NCBI GenBank assembly: GCA_050485405.1
Contig: JBJHBI010000004.1
Span: 1-64,000 of the forward strand
DNA: 64,000 nt
Origin: Saliniramus sp050485405
GTDB lineage: Bacteria > Pseudomonadota > Alphaproteobacteria > Rhizobiales > Beijerinckiaceae
Direction of reading: 5' to 3'
Part shown: positions 46,042 to 57,468 of the stretch, piece after piece
Position numbering within the stretch: the stretch's first letter is position 1
Layout of the letters: the number at the start of each line of letters is the position of its first letter
The notes under the pieces: model-generated
Databases searched by the model: none
The model's input: the letters and a program-made list of their open reading frames with translations, nothing else
What the model was told of the DNA's origin: nothing
Program-made: the position numbers and the translations under genes

Positions 46042-47124
46042 ATGCCCAATCTGCCCGTACCCGCAACGCGTTCGTTCACCCGCCGCCTGCTGCTCTCCAC
46101 CTTCGCCGCCGGTCTGGCGGTGACCGCCGGGATCGGAGCGCTCGTGGCCGGCTCCACCGCAGCCGAGGCGCAGACGCCGATCCGCTTCACGCTGGACTGG
46201 CGTTTCGAGGGTCCCTCCGCTCCCTTCCTCGCCGCGATCGAGCGTGGCTATTTCGCAGAGGAAGGCCTCGACGTGACCATCGATACCGGCGCCGGTTCGC
46301 TGGAATCGATCCCGCGCGTCGCCACCGGCCCCTACGATATGGGCTTCGGCGACATCAACTCGCTGATCCGCTTCCGCGACCAGAACCCGGAAGTCGGCGT
46401 CAAGGCGGTGATGATGGTCTATAACCGCCCCGCCTTCGCCATCGTGGGTCGCGCGAGCCGCGGCATCACCGAGGATGTCGAGAGCCTGCGCGGCAAGCGA
46501 TTCGGCGCTCCCGCCCCGGATGCCGCCTTCGCGCAATGGCCGATCTTCCGCGAGGTCAACGGGATCGACGAGGAAGAATGGGAGATGACCTTCGAGAATG
46601 TCGGCTTCCCCGTGCGCGAGCCGATGCTCGCCCAGGGTGAGGTCGATGCCGTGTTCGGCTTCGCCATGTCCTCCGCCATCAACCTCGCCGCGCGCGGCGT
46701 GCCGATGGACGATATCGTGGTGCTCAACATGGGCGATTACGGCGTCGAACTCTACGGCAACGTCATCATGGCGAGCCCCGAGCTGATGGAAGAGAATCCC
46801 GAGGCGATCGAGGGCTTCCTGCGCGCCTTCATCCGCGGCCTGCGTGCGGTGATCGACGATCCCGATGCGGGCGCCGGTTACGTGGTCCAGTATAACGACG
46901 TGGCCCGCCGCGACACGGAGCGCGACCGCCTGGTGATGACGATCGAGAACAACCTCATCACCGACGAAGTGCGCGAGAACGGCTTCGGTGACGTCGATCC
47001 GGAGCGTTTCGCCGTGGCGATGGACCAGATCGGCCTGACCTTCGAGTTCTCGAACCGCCCCGAGCTGGAAGACGTCTTCACCAACGAATTCCTGCCGCCG
47101 GTCGAAGACCGCATGTTCGACTGA
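46042..47124 (+). CDS. NitT/TauT-family ABC substrate-binding protein (NMT1-like)
   Basis: A 360-aa periplasmic protein. The ATG at 46042 begins a leader with RRLLLSTFAAGLAVTAGIGALVAG and cleavage after 'EAQ'; GAGGAG lies about 10 bp upstream. The mature part 'IRFTLDWRFEGPSAPFLAAIERGYFAEEGL' is the NMT1/THI5-like opening, and 'YDMGFGDINSLIRF' is characteristic. Family members bind taurine, sulfonates, nitrate, hydroxypyrimidines or thiamine precursors; the sequence does not decide. It is followed by its ATPase and permease. A hairpin at 47132 could enhance its expression over the partners. Confidence 0.88.
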   Translation: MPNLPVPATRSFTRRLLLSTFAAGLAVTAGIGALVAGSTAAEAQTPIRFTLDWRFEGPSAPFLAAIERGYFAEEGLDVTIDTGAGSLESIPRVATGPYDMGFGDINSLIRFRDQNPEVGVKAVMMVYNRPAFAIVGRASRGITEDVESLRGKRFGAPAPDAAFAQWPIFREVNGIDEEEWEMTFENVGFPVREPMLAQGEVDAVFGFAMSSAINLAARGVPMDDIVVLNMGDYGVELYGNVIMASPELMEENPEAIEGFLRAFIRGLRAVIDDPDAGAGYVVQYNDVARRDTERDRLVMTIENNLITDEVRENGFGDVDPERFAVAMDQIGLTFEFSNRPELEDVFTNEFLPPVEDRMFD

Positions 47125-47131
47125 TATCTCC

Positions 47132-47164
47132 CGCCCCGGCACGGTACGAAGCGGTGCCGGGGCG
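47132..47164 (+). promoter_or_regulatory. Intercistronic hairpin after the binding-protein gene
   Basis: Perfect 11-bp stem CGCCCCGGCAC / GTGCCGGGGCG with an 11-nt loop, 7 nt after the binding-protein stop and without a T-tract. A stabiliser or partial terminator that keeps the binding protein in excess is likely. The analogous hairpin at 4066 sits at the same place in the UgpB-like operon. Confidence 0.65.
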
Positions 47165-47232
47165 CCTCACTCTTTCGGCCGCGCCTTCCCTTCGGGCAAC
47201 CCGCCCGGACATCCCTGACCGGAGCCCATGTC

Positions 47233-48024
47233 TTGACAGCTTTCGTCGACATCCATGACGTCACCCATGTCTATGCCGGCTCCGAGGACGGCCAGCCCGC
47301 CGTCGAGGGAATGACCATCAAGGTCCAGGAAGGCGAGTTCGCCGCGATCGTGGGCCCTTCCGGCTGCGGCAAGTCGACCGTGATGAAGCTCGCCACCGGG
47401 CTGCAGTTTCCCGCCAAGGGAACGATCATCGTCGACGGCAAGGAAGTGACCGCGCCCGTCAAGCTCGCCGGCATGGCCTTCCAGAACCCGGTCATGCTGC
47501 CCTGGCGCACCACCTTGAAGAACCTGCTCCTGCCGCTGGAGATCGTGCAGCCCCATCGTCGGCGCCTGCGCAGCCACCGCAAGGAATACGAGGCGCGCGC
47601 CGAGGCGCTGCTCGCCCAGGTCGGGCTCGCCGGACAGGGATCGAAATATCCCTGGCAGCTCTCCGGCGGCATGCAGCAACGCGCCTCGCTTTGCCGCTCG
47701 CTGATCCACGAGCCCAAACTCCTGATGCTCGACGAGCCCTTCGGTGCCCTCGACGCCTTCACCCGCGAGGAGCTCTGGGGCATCATCCGCGACCTGCACG
47801 CGGCCAAGCGCTTCACCGTGATCCTCGTCACCCATGATCTGCGCGAGGCGGTGTTCCTCGCCGATCGCGTCTTCTGCATGAGCGCGCGTCCGGGGCGGAT
47901 CATCGCCGAGCGGGTGATCGATCTGCCGCGCCCGCGCGATATCGAGGTCACCTATACCCAGAAATTCATCGACATCGTCCACGAGCTGCGCGGCCATATC
48001 GCCACCGCGCGCGAGGCGGCCTGA
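47233..48024 (+). CDS. ABC transporter ATP-binding protein (SsuB/TauB-like)
   Basis: A 263-aa ATPase. Walker A GPSGCGKST, Q-loop 'AFQNPVMLPWRT', signature LSGGMQQR, Walker B 'LLMLDEPFGALD' and H-loop THD are present, as usual for the NitT/TauT importer group. It starts at TTG (47233), with GGAG about 10 bp upstream; the nearby ATG at 47228 leads to an immediate TGA in another frame. The only in-frame alternative is further inside. The permease gene follows after 17 bp. Confidence 0.9.
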   Translation: MTAFVDIHDVTHVYAGSEDGQPAVEGMTIKVQEGEFAAIVGPSGCGKSTVMKLATGLQFPAKGTIIVDGKEVTAPVKLAGMAFQNPVMLPWRTTLKNLLLPLEIVQPHRRRLRSHRKEYEARAEALLAQVGLAGQGSKYPWQLSGGMQQRASLCRSLIHEPKLLMLDEPFGALDAFTREELWGIIRDLHAAKRFTVILVTHDLREAVFLADRVFCMSARPGRIIAERVIDLPRPRDIEVTYTQKFIDIVHELRGHIATAREAA

Positions 48025-48041
48025 TCGGGAGAGAGCGGATC

Positions 48042-48821
48042 ATGGCCGCCAGACGCACACGTACCGCACTCATCCTCGCGCCCTGGGTCTTCACTCTGGG
48101 CTTCTTCGTGATCTGGGAGATCATCGTCCGGGCCTTCGGGATTTCGAGCTTCGTCCTGCCCGCGCCGACGGTGATCGCCGAGGCGATCTACCAGTATCAG
48201 GGCCAGCTCCTGCGCCATTCGCTGCACACGGCCTGGATGACGCTCGCCGGTTTCGGTCTCGCCGTGGTGTTCGGCCTGCTGCTCGGCATGGCGCTCGGCG
48301 CCTCGCGCATCGTGCATGCGGGGACCTATCCGCTGCTGGTGGGATTCAACGCCATTCCCAAGGTCGCCGTGGTGCCGATCCTCGTGATCTGGTTCGGCGT
48401 GGGCTGGCAGCCGCCGGTGCTCACGGCCTTCCTGATCTCGTTCTTCCCCATCGTGGTGAACGTGGCCACCGGCCTCGCCACCATCGAGCCGGAGACCGAG
48501 GACGTGCTGCGCGCGCTGGGCGCCTCCAAGCGCGACATCATCGTCAAGGTCGGGATACCGCGCGCGATGCCGTATTTCTTCGGCTCGCTCAAGGTCGCGA
48601 TCACGCTGGCCTATGTCGGCTCGGTGATCGCCGAGTACAACGCCTCGAATGTCGGCGTCGGCAATCTGATGGCCCGGGCGAGCGCCGATTTCAACGTGCC
48701 GCTTCTGTGGGCCGCGCTGATCGCCCTCGCGGTGCTCGGCGTGATCATGTATGCCGCCACGGCCCTCGTCGAGAAGCGCATGACCGGCTGGGCCCAGCGC
48801 TCGCAATTCGCGACGCAGTGA
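48042..48821 (+). CDS. ABC transporter permease (SsuC/TauC-like)
   Basis: A 259-aa inner-membrane permease of the BPD_transp_1 family with about six spans. The 'PVLTAFLISFFPIVVNVATGL' segment and coupling loop 'DVLRALGASKRDIIVKVGIPRAMPYFFGSLKVA' are characteristic of nitrate/sulfonate/taurine permeases. GAGAGAG precedes the ATG. It ends 7 bp before a convergent gene. Confidence 0.92.
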   Translation: MAARRTRTALILAPWVFTLGFFVIWEIIVRAFGISSFVLPAPTVIAEAIYQYQGQLLRHSLHTAWMTLAGFGLAVVFGLLLGMALGASRIVHAGTYPLLVGFNAIPKVAVVPILVIWFGVGWQPPVLTAFLISFFPIVVNVATGLATIEPETEDVLRALGASKRDIIVKVGIPRAMPYFFGSLKVAITLAYVGSVIAEYNASNVGVGNLMARASADFNVPLLWAALIALAVLGVIMYAATALVEKRMTGWAQRSQFATQ

Positions 48822-48828
48822 GACGCGA

Positions 48829-49587
48829 TCAGCGCGCCAGCGCGATATGCGCCTCCGCCTCGGCGATGGCGTCGGGCGTACCCACATGCAGCCATGCGCC
48901 ATCGAGGCGCAGGCCATGGAGCCGCCCGGCGGCGATGGCGCGGTCGAAGAGCAGGTTGAGCGAGAACGCGCCTTCCGGCGTATCGGCGAACAGCTCGGCA
49001 TGGAAGATCCCCGCCCCGGCATAGACGAAAGGCGCGCTCGGCTGCGCGCCGCGCCGGGTCAACCGACCGGGCTTCTCCGGCCCTTGCGCATCCATCAAGA
49101 AATCGCCGCGCCCGTCATAGCCCACCGCCGTATCGACGGGGGCGAGCAGAAGCAGAATGTCCATGGATGCGGGATCATACGCCTCGGTCAGCCGCCGCAG
49201 ATTGGCGCGCTCGCGCTCGATCCAGAGCGTATCCGCATTCATGGCGAGAAACGGCGCCTCACCCAGAAGCGGCAACGCCCGGCGGATGCCGCCGCCGGTC
49301 TCGAGCAGCGCGTCGCGCTCGTCGGATACGGTAATCTCAGGCGCGCCGTCGCGGGCCGCGATATGCGCCTCGATCTGGTCGGCGAGGTGATGCACGTTGA
49401 CGACCGCGCGGGCGATCCCCGCCTCGGCGAGCCGGTCGAGGGCATGATCGAGCATGGTGCGCCCGGCCACGCGCACGAGGGGTTTGGGCAGGGTATCGGT
49501 GATCGGGCGCATGCGCGTGCCCAGGCCGGCGGCGAGGACCATGCCGGTCGCGATTTCCGGCGCCGCCTTGAATTCTGCTGCCGTCAT
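48829..49587 (-). CDS. Sugar-1-phosphate nucleotidyltransferase (MurU-like)
   Basis: A 252-aa cytoplasmic enzyme with the NTP_transferase signature 'VLAAGLGTRMRPITDTLPKPL' and 'ETGGGIRRAL', and metal site 'MNADTLW'. Its length and the sequence 'VDTAVGYDGRGDFLMD' fit N-acetylmuramate-1-phosphate uridylyltransferase (MurU) or mannose-1-phosphate guanylyltransferase-like proteins. MurU is normally paired with the kinase AmgK, which is not seen next to it here, so the exact substrate stays open. Its ATG lies 131 bp downstream of the end of the aminotransferase gene, which runs the same way. Confidence 0.85.
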   Translation of the reverse strand: MTAAEFKAAPEIATGMVLAAGLGTRMRPITDTLPKPLVRVAGRTMLDHALDRLAEAGIARAVVNVHHLADQIEAHIAARDGAPEITVSDERDALLETGGGIRRALPLLGEAPFLAMNADTLWIERERANLRRLTEAYDPASMDILLLLAPVDTAVGYDGRGDFLMDAQGPEKPGRLTRRGAQPSAPFVYAGAGIFHAELFADTPEGAFSLNLLFDRAIAAGRLHGLRLDGAWLHVGTPDAIAEAEAHIALAR

Positions 49588-49718
49588 CTGCCCACCATCA
49601 CGCCGGCCACCCTGCCCGGTTTCAATCGGAATCCGTGATACAGGCGCGATCGCAGCCTGTCATCCCCGGGCGGGCCGAGGATGAGCAGGCCTCGATGAGC
49701 AAGCTCGAACGGGCAAGA

Positions 49719-51071
49719 TCAGGCGACGTCGCGGATCAGACGCCCGAGCTTGTCGATGATCTCGTCGATATGCTTGTCTTCCGCGATCAGCGGCGGCGCC
49801 ACGGCGATGGTGTCGAAAGCCGTGCGCAGCATCAGCCCGTAATCGTGGAAGCCCTTCTCGATCGCCGCGTAACCGCGCTTGCCGGGTCCCTGGGCGTTCG
49901 GCGCGAGATCGACGGCGCCGACGAGGCCGAGCGTGCGGATATCGACCACGTTGGGCAGGCCCTTGAGCGACATCATCGCATCCGCCCAGCGATCCTCGAG
50001 CTGGCGCGTGCGCTCGAACAGGTTCTCGCGCTGATAGACGTCGAGGGTCGCGATCGCCGCCGCACAGGCCAGTGGATGCCCGGAATAGGTATAGCCGTGG
50101 AACAGTTCGACGACGTTGTCGGGCCCGTTCATGAAGGCGTCGTAGACATGCTTGCGGCAGATCACGCCGCCCATCGGCACGGTGCCGGAATTCACCGCCT
50201 TGGCGAAGGTGATCATGTCGGGCACGACGCCGTAGCGCTCGGCGGCGAAGGCATAGCCGAGACGGCCGAAACCGGTGATCACCTCGTCGAAGACGAGCAG
50301 GATGTCGTGCTTGTCGCAGATCTCGCGCAGGCGCTTCAGATAGCCCTTGGGCGGGGGCAGCACGCCGGTCGATCCGGCCATCGGCTCGACGATCACCGCA
50401 GCGATGGTCGAGGCGTCGTGCAGGGCGACGATGCGTTCGAGATCATCGGCGAGATGGGCGCCCCATTCCGGTTCGCCCTTCGAGAAGGCCTGATGCTCGC
50501 GATCATAGGTATGCGGCATGTGGTCGGCGCCGGCGAGGAGCGAGCCGAAGAATTTGCGGTTATTGACGATGCCGCCGACGGTGATGCCGCCGAAGCCGAC
50601 CCCGTGATAGCCGCGCTCGCGCCCGACCAGCCGCGTCTTCTGCCCCTTGCCCTTCACGTTCCAGTAGGCCAGCGCGATCTTGAGCGCCGTATCGGCGGCC
50701 TCTGAGCCGGAATTGCAGAAGAAGACGTGATCGAGATCCGCAGGCGCGAGTTGCGCGATGCGCGAGGCCGCCGTGAAGGCGAGCGGGTGGCCGTACTGGA
50801 AACCCGGTGCGAAATCGAGCTCCTTGGCCTGATTCTGGATGGCGGAGACGATCTCGTCGCGGTTATGGCCGGCATTGCAGCACCACAGGCCCGAGGTGCC
50901 GTCCATGATCGGCTTGCCGTCGGGGGTGTAGTAATACATGTCCTTGGCCCGCGAGACCATGCGCGGATTGCTCTTGAACGACTTGTTCGCCGTGAACGGC
51001 AGCCACCACGAATCGAGATCGTTGGGCTGCTGGATGTCGTTTGCGGCGCGCAATGCGCTGGAACCTGCCAT
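49719..51071 (-). CDS. Class III aminotransferase (omega-amino acid:pyruvate type)
   Basis: A 450-aa PLP enzyme. 'DLDSWWLPFTANKSFKSNPRMVSRAKDMYYYTPDGK' is the opening shared by beta-alanine--pyruvate transaminases; the PLP lysine is in 'MITFAKAVNSG' and the cofactor aspartate in 'LLVFDEVITGFGR'. Substrates in this group include beta-alanine, taurine and other omega-amines. The NitT/TauT importer nearby could supply such a compound, but the genes are on opposite strands. It stands alone with a long upstream region. Confidence 0.9.
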   Translation of the reverse strand: MAGSSALRAANDIQQPNDLDSWWLPFTANKSFKSNPRMVSRAKDMYYYTPDGKPIMDGTSGLWCCNAGHNRDEIVSAIQNQAKELDFAPGFQYGHPLAFTAASRIAQLAPADLDHVFFCNSGSEAADTALKIALAYWNVKGKGQKTRLVGRERGYHGVGFGGITVGGIVNNRKFFGSLLAGADHMPHTYDREHQAFSKGEPEWGAHLADDLERIVALHDASTIAAVIVEPMAGSTGVLPPPKGYLKRLREICDKHDILLVFDEVITGFGRLGYAFAAERYGVVPDMITFAKAVNSGTVPMGGVICRKHVYDAFMNGPDNVVELFHGYTYSGHPLACAAAIATLDVYQRENLFERTRQLEDRWADAMMSLKGLPNVVDIRTLGLVGAVDLAPNAQGPGKRGYAAIEKGFHDYGLMLRTAFDTIAVAPPLIAEDKHIDEIIDKLGRLIRDVA

Positions 51072-51726
51072 GTCTCGTCCTCCGGAAAAGGAAACCCGCC
51101 CGGCCTCGCCGCGATGCGCGAAACGTTCTTGCGACGACGCATCCGCACGGGCCGATTTTGGATCAGACTAACAGGCGAAAGCGCGAGTACCAAAGGCGTA
51201 AAGCCACACACGCCTGTGCGAGGACCAATGCGTGAACGCGGCGCCGAATCGGCATCAACCCGCATCCGGGCGGGATCGATTTCGTGCTGTGCGCAAGTGA
51301 TGAACCGCGGCGCGATCGCTGCTGCGCAATGTCCTTGCGTAAACCACGAGGCGAGCCACATAGTGATCCACAAGCTGATCCGCTTGCGAAATCAGCCGCC
51401 CCGTATAACGCATATAAAGCTGTATTGATAGCCTAGCTTTCGATTATTTTGCGGTTAGGTTGGATATGTCGCGGATGCCCTGCGCACCGTGGCGAGACTT
51501 CACTCCTTATCTTACGGGAGTGTGCCTCCGCATGCACCGACGCGGTGCTGCTCGCCTGATTGCCGATATGGGTAGCGAGCGCGGGGGCTTCAGCGATTCG
51601 CGCGGACCTTCGTCCGCAATCCGGATTTCGTGCCGGCTTCCTCTCAGGAAGTGACGGCGCGCCTTATCGTCAGACGCTGCATGCGCGCTCGTGGCGCGGT
51701 GCCGTGGTCAAAACGAGGAACAGAGT
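51072..51726. other. 655-bp divergent intergenic region upstream of the betaine synthase
   Basis: Contains an AT-rich patch (about 51400-51450) with an inverted repeat AAAGCT ... AGCTTT (51416-51440) beside TATAAA-like sequences, a plausible promoter/operator for either flanking gene. No convincing ORF; the 64-codon frame at 51460 does not look like protein. Confidence 0.45.
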
Positions 51727-53412
<1,686 letters not shown>

Positions 53413-53453
53413 GGCGCGCCGGCGGTCGCGCGATTGCGCGAGAACGATCTTAG

Positions 53454-53485
53454 ACGGGGCGCGGTGCGACGGCATCGCGCCCCGT
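53454..53485 (+). terminator. Hairpin after the betaine synthase gene
   Basis: Ten-bp perfect stem ACGGGGCGCG / CGCGCCCCGT extended by three further pairs around a 6-nt loop, 41 bp after the stop codon. The usual T-run is lacking, so it may be an imperfect terminator or mRNA 3' stabiliser. Confidence 0.6.
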
Positions 53486-53718
53486 TCGCGTTCACCGGCG
53501 ATCATGTCGGGGCGGCGCGACGTCGATAGTAACGACGTGGCCCGCCTTCCTGCGACCGCGCAGTGCGCTACCGTACAGAGTCGACGGGTACCGGTATAGT
53601 TCCAGCCGGCAATCGTCATCGCGGTGCAAAATTATCGGGAAGATAAACGGTTTCTTGATGAGTCTGACGCAGTTTGGCGGGGTAGTGCGTTCGGTTTCTA
53701 CCCTCGGAGTTGCGGGGC

Positions 53719-56700
53719 ATGCATTTGGACACCTGCAGGGACAAAGACCGGGACTGGACGGAATCCGCCCGTCTTCAGGCCTTGCACCAATGCGGCATTC
53801 TCGACACGCCGCGAGAGCCGGAATTCGACGACATCGCACGCCTTGCCGCCGAGATCTGCGGCGCACCCTATGCGGTGGTGAATTTCGTCGATTCGGACCG
53901 GCAATGGTTCAAGGCCACCTACGGAATGGATATGGCGGGCACGTCCCGCGACATCTCGATCTGCAGCCACGCGCTTCTCGAATCCGATCTCTACATCGTG
54001 CCCGATACCCGCGAATCGCTGCTGTTTCGCGACAACCCGCTGGTGAGCGGCGAGCCTTACCTGCGTTTCTACGCCGGCGCGGTCCTGCGCACCGATTCGG
54101 GGCTTCCGCTCGGGACGGTCTGCGTGCTCGACCTCGAACCGCGACCGGAAGGCCTGACACCGCTCCAGGAGCGCGCCCTGCGCGCCCTCGCCCAATCGGT
54201 GATGCGCCTCGTCGATCTGCGTCACAAGCATGTCGAGGCCAAGGCCCGCGAGGACCGCTTCCGCAACCTCGCCGACCGCATTCCCCAGATGGTCTGGTCC
54301 GCCGACGCCCGAGGCCGGCTGGACTACGCCAACCGTCGCTTCATGGAGGCGATCGGCATCGAGGACGGCGATTCCATCGGGTCGCTCTGGCGATCGGCCC
54401 TCCACCCGGAAGACCGTGAGCGCACGGACGCCGCCTGGCGCGAGAGCATCGCCTCGGGCAAACCCTACGAGGTCGAACACCGTATCGATCATCGCGAGGG
54501 CGGCTATCGCTGGGTTCTCAGCCGCGCGCTGCCCGAGCGCGACGAAGCCGGGCGCATCAGCGGATGGTTCGGCAGTTCGACCGATATCGACGACGGCAAG
54601 CGGGCCGATCTCGCACTCGCCGACAGCGAGGCGCGCTACCGGGCCCTCACCGAAGCCGGCGCCGCCGTCCTGTGGCGCGCGGCACCGGACGGGAAGATAT
54701 TCCACAGCATCGGCTGGGACGTGCTGACCGGGCAGAGCGAGGACGCCTATCTCGGTGAAGGCTGGCTCGACGCTGTGCATCCCGAGGACCGGGAAGCCGT
54801 ACGTGCGCGCATCGCCTCCGCATCCGGGCGCGCGGAAATGCGCTGCAACGAATACCGCCTGCGCGTTCGCGATGGCAGCTACCGATGGGTCTTCGCCCGC
54901 GCGATTCCCATGCTCGACGAAGCGGGGCGCGTGCGGGAATGGGTCGGCACCGCGACCGATATTCACGAGCAGAAGCTCGCCGACCAGCGCGTGCGCGAAA
55001 GCGAGGAGCGCTACCGCGCTCTCGTCGAGGCGAGCACGGCCATGGTCTGGGCGTCCGGCCCGCGCGGCGAATTCCCCAAGGTCGCCTATTCGAGCAGCAT
55101 CGCCGAATACGAACTCGAGCCCACGGCGTGGCGCAGCATCATTCATCCCGACGACCTCGAAGCATCCGCCGAGGCCTGGGAGACCGCACTCGCGACGGGA
55201 ACGCCACTCGACGTCGTCGAACGAAAATTGACCAAGAGCGGTGAATATCGCTGGACGAACGTGCGCGCCAATCCGGTGCGCAACGAGGACGGTACGATCC
55301 GGGAGTGGATCGGCGCCGTCACCGATATTCACGAGCGAGTGATGTCGCGCAAGGCCCTCACGGAGAGCGAAGAGCGCTACCGGCTGGCCGCGCGCGCCAC
55401 CAGCGACGTGATCTGGGATCTCGATCTCGCGACGGACGAGATGGTCTGGGGCGAGGCGATCGAGACCCTGCTCGGACAGGCCCCGGCCCAGGGCCGCTCC
55501 ACCCTCGACTGGTGGCGTGAGCAGATCCATCCCGACGACCGGCTGCGCATCAGAAACCAGTTCTCTGGCTTCATCGCCGGCGAGGAAGCGCGCTGGGATT
55601 GCGAATACCGCGTGATCAGGGCCGACGGCAGCATCGCAACGGTGTTCGACCGCTCCTTCGCTCAGCGCGACGAGAACGGCGTCGCGATCCGTCTCGTCGG
55701 GGCGATCCAGGACATCAGCGAGCGCCAGCGCGCCCAGACGGCCCTTCGGGCGAGCGAGACCCGCCTGCGGCTCGCCCTCCAGGCCGGACGCATGGTGGCC
55801 TGGGAGCGTGATCTCGACTGCAATTTCGTGACCCGATCGGACAATGCGCAGGATCTGCTCGGCCTCGGATGCAGTGACACGAACGATTTCCGCTCACGGG
55901 TGCATCCCGACGACCTACACAAGGTCACGACGCTGTTCGACGGTTTCGAGACCGGCCAGTCCGAGACGGTCGAGGTGCGCTACACCACGCCCGACGGCCG
56001 CCGGATCTGGCTCGGCATCCGCGCGGTCAAGGTCACCCCGGAGCGGGCGATCGGCATCACCTTCGACATCACCGACCGCAAACTCGCGGAAGAGGAAATC
56101 TGGCAGACGGCCAATCACGACGCGCTGACCGGGTTGCCCAACCGCACGCTTTTTCAGGCCCGGTTCGAGAACATTCTCGCACAGGCCCGGTGCGACGGGA
56201 GCAGCGTGGCGCTCGTTCTCGTCGATCTCGACGAGTTCAAGGACGTCAACGACACGCTCGGCCACGATGCGGGCGACGAACTGCTCTGCGAAGCCGCCCG
56301 CCGCCTCCAGGCCATTGCGGGCGAGAATGCCGAGATCGCCCGGATCGGGGGAGACGAATTCGCGCTGATCCTCACTCCGGCCGACGACCGGGAGAGCCTC
56401 GACGCTTTCGCGGAGCGGCTGGTTCACGGGATGCGCGCGCCGTTCCATTGCGCTTCGCGGGTATTGTCGACCCGCGCCAGCGCCGGTCTCGCCCTGTTCC
56501 CCGATCATCACGCGGACGCCGCCGAGCTGATGAAGGATGCGGATATGGCGCTCTATCAGGCGAAGGCCGAGGGGCGCAGCCGGGTGAATATCTACACGCC
56601 CGCGATCCGCGCGCGCATGGAAGAGCGCATCCGCATCGTTCATGAAGTCGCCGACGCCATCGCCGCCGACCAGTTCGTGCCGTTCTATCAGCCCAAGATC

Positions 56701-57462
56701 TGCTTCCGCAGCGGCAAGATCGTGGGGTTCGAGGCGCTCGCCCGCTGGATCCATCCTGAACGCGGTGTCCTGACACCGGGATATTTCGGTGCGGTCTTCG
56801 ACGATCCCGACAGTGCCATCGCGATCGGCAGCGCCGTGCGCGATCACATCGCCAGGGATATGTCGGCATGGCGCGACGCCTCGCTTCCCTTCGGTCGCGT
56901 CGCGATAAACCTGTCCAGCGCGGAGTTTGCCGATGCGCAACTGGCCGCGCGGCTGACCGACAGGTTCCGCGACCATCGCATCAGTCCGAACTGGCTGGAG
57001 ATCGAGGTGACGGAGACCGTTCTCCTCGGCCGTAGCGCCGAACTCGTCGCCGAGACTCTGCGAGGTTTCGACGATGCCGGTGTCACGATCGCGCTCGACG
57101 ATTTCGGAACCGGCTTCGCCTCGCTGACGCATCTCAAGCAGTTCCCGGTCCACCACATCAAGATCGACCGCAGCTTCGTGCGCGACCTCGTCACCGATAC
57201 GGACGATGCCGCGATCGTCGCGGCGGTGATCGGGCTGGGGCGCAGCCTCGGCATGATCGTCACGGCGGAAGGTGTCGAGACTGCGGAGCAGGCCCAGCGC
57301 CTTCGCCTGATGGGATGCGATCGCGCCCAAGGGTTCCATTTCGCCAAGCCGATGGTCGGCTCGCGGATTCCCTGGCTCCTGCGCAACTGGGATCCGGCGC
57401 GGATGTTCGCGACGGAGCCGGAGGCGACCGCCGCCCCCGCCGCGATGCCCGCATCCTTCTGA
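53719..57462 (+). CDS. GAF / multi-PAS / GGDEF / EAL cyclic-di-GMP signalling protein
   Basis: A 1247-aa soluble protein. Order: GAF (about 10-170), four to five PAS/PAC repeats (about 180-790), GGDEF (about 795-960) and EAL (about 985-1230). The diguanylate cyclase motif 'RIGGDEF' is intact, but an RxxD inhibitory site is not seen. The EAL domain keeps 'EALARW', 'INLSSAEF', 'IEVTETV', 'DDFGTG', 'IKIDRSF' and 'AEGVETAEQ', so it should be an active phosphodiesterase. No membrane segment. It would sense cytoplasmic cues (redox, light or small ligands). An ATG at 53719 with GGAG upstream is preferred to TTG 53710. Confidence 0.92.
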   Translation: MHLDTCRDKDRDWTESARLQALHQCGILDTPREPEFDDIARLAAEICGAPYAVVNFVDSDRQWFKATYGMDMAGTSRDISICSHALLESDLYIVPDTRESLLFRDNPLVSGEPYLRFYAGAVLRTDSGLPLGTVCVLDLEPRPEGLTPLQERALRALAQSVMRLVDLRHKHVEAKAREDRFRNLADRIPQMVWSADARGRLDYANRRFMEAIGIEDGDSIGSLWRSALHPEDRERTDAAWRESIASGKPYEVEHRIDHREGGYRWVLSRALPERDEAGRISGWFGSSTDIDDGKRADLALADSEARYRALTEAGAAVLWRAAPDGKIFHSIGWDVLTGQSEDAYLGEGWLDAVHPEDREAVRARIASASGRAEMRCNEYRLRVRDGSYRWVFARAIPMLDEAGRVREWVGTATDIHEQKLADQRVRESEERYRALVEASTAMVWASGPRGEFPKVAYSSSIAEYELEPTAWRSIIHPDDLEASAEAWETALATGTPLDVVERKLTKSGEYRWTNVRANPVRNEDGTIREWIGAVTDIHERVMSRKALTESEERYRLAARATSDVIWDLDLATDEMVWGEAIETLLGQAPAQGRSTLDWWREQIHPDDRLRIRNQFSGFIAGEEARWDCEYRVIRADGSIATVFDRSFAQRDENGVAIRLVGAIQDISERQRAQTALRASETRLRLALQAGRMVAWERDLDCNFVTRSDNAQDLLGLGCSDTNDFRSRVHPDDLHKVTTLFDGFETGQSETVEVRYTTPDGRRIWLGIRAVKVTPERAIGITFDITDRKLAEEEIWQTANHDALTGLPNRTLFQARFENILAQARCDGSSVALVLVDLDEFKDVNDTLGHDAGDELLCEAARRLQAIAGENAEIARIGGDEFALILTPADDRESLDAFAERLVHGMRAPFHCASRVLSTRASAGLALFPDHHADAAELMKDADMALYQAKAEGRSRVNIYTPAIRARMEERIRIVHEVADAIAADQFVPFYQPKICFRSGKIVGFEALARWIHPERGVLTPGYFGAVFDDPDSAIAIGSAVRDHIARDMSAWRDASLPFGRVAINLSSAEFADAQLAARLTDRFRDHRISPNWLEIEVTETVLLGRSAELVAETLRGFDDAGVTIALDDFGTGFASLTHLKQFPVHHIKIDRSFVRDLVTDTDDAAIVAAVIGLGRSLGMIVTAEGVETAEQAQRLRLMGCDRAQGFHFAKPMVGSRIPWLLRNWDPARMFATEPEATAAPAAMPASF

Positions 57463-57468
57463 AGCGCC

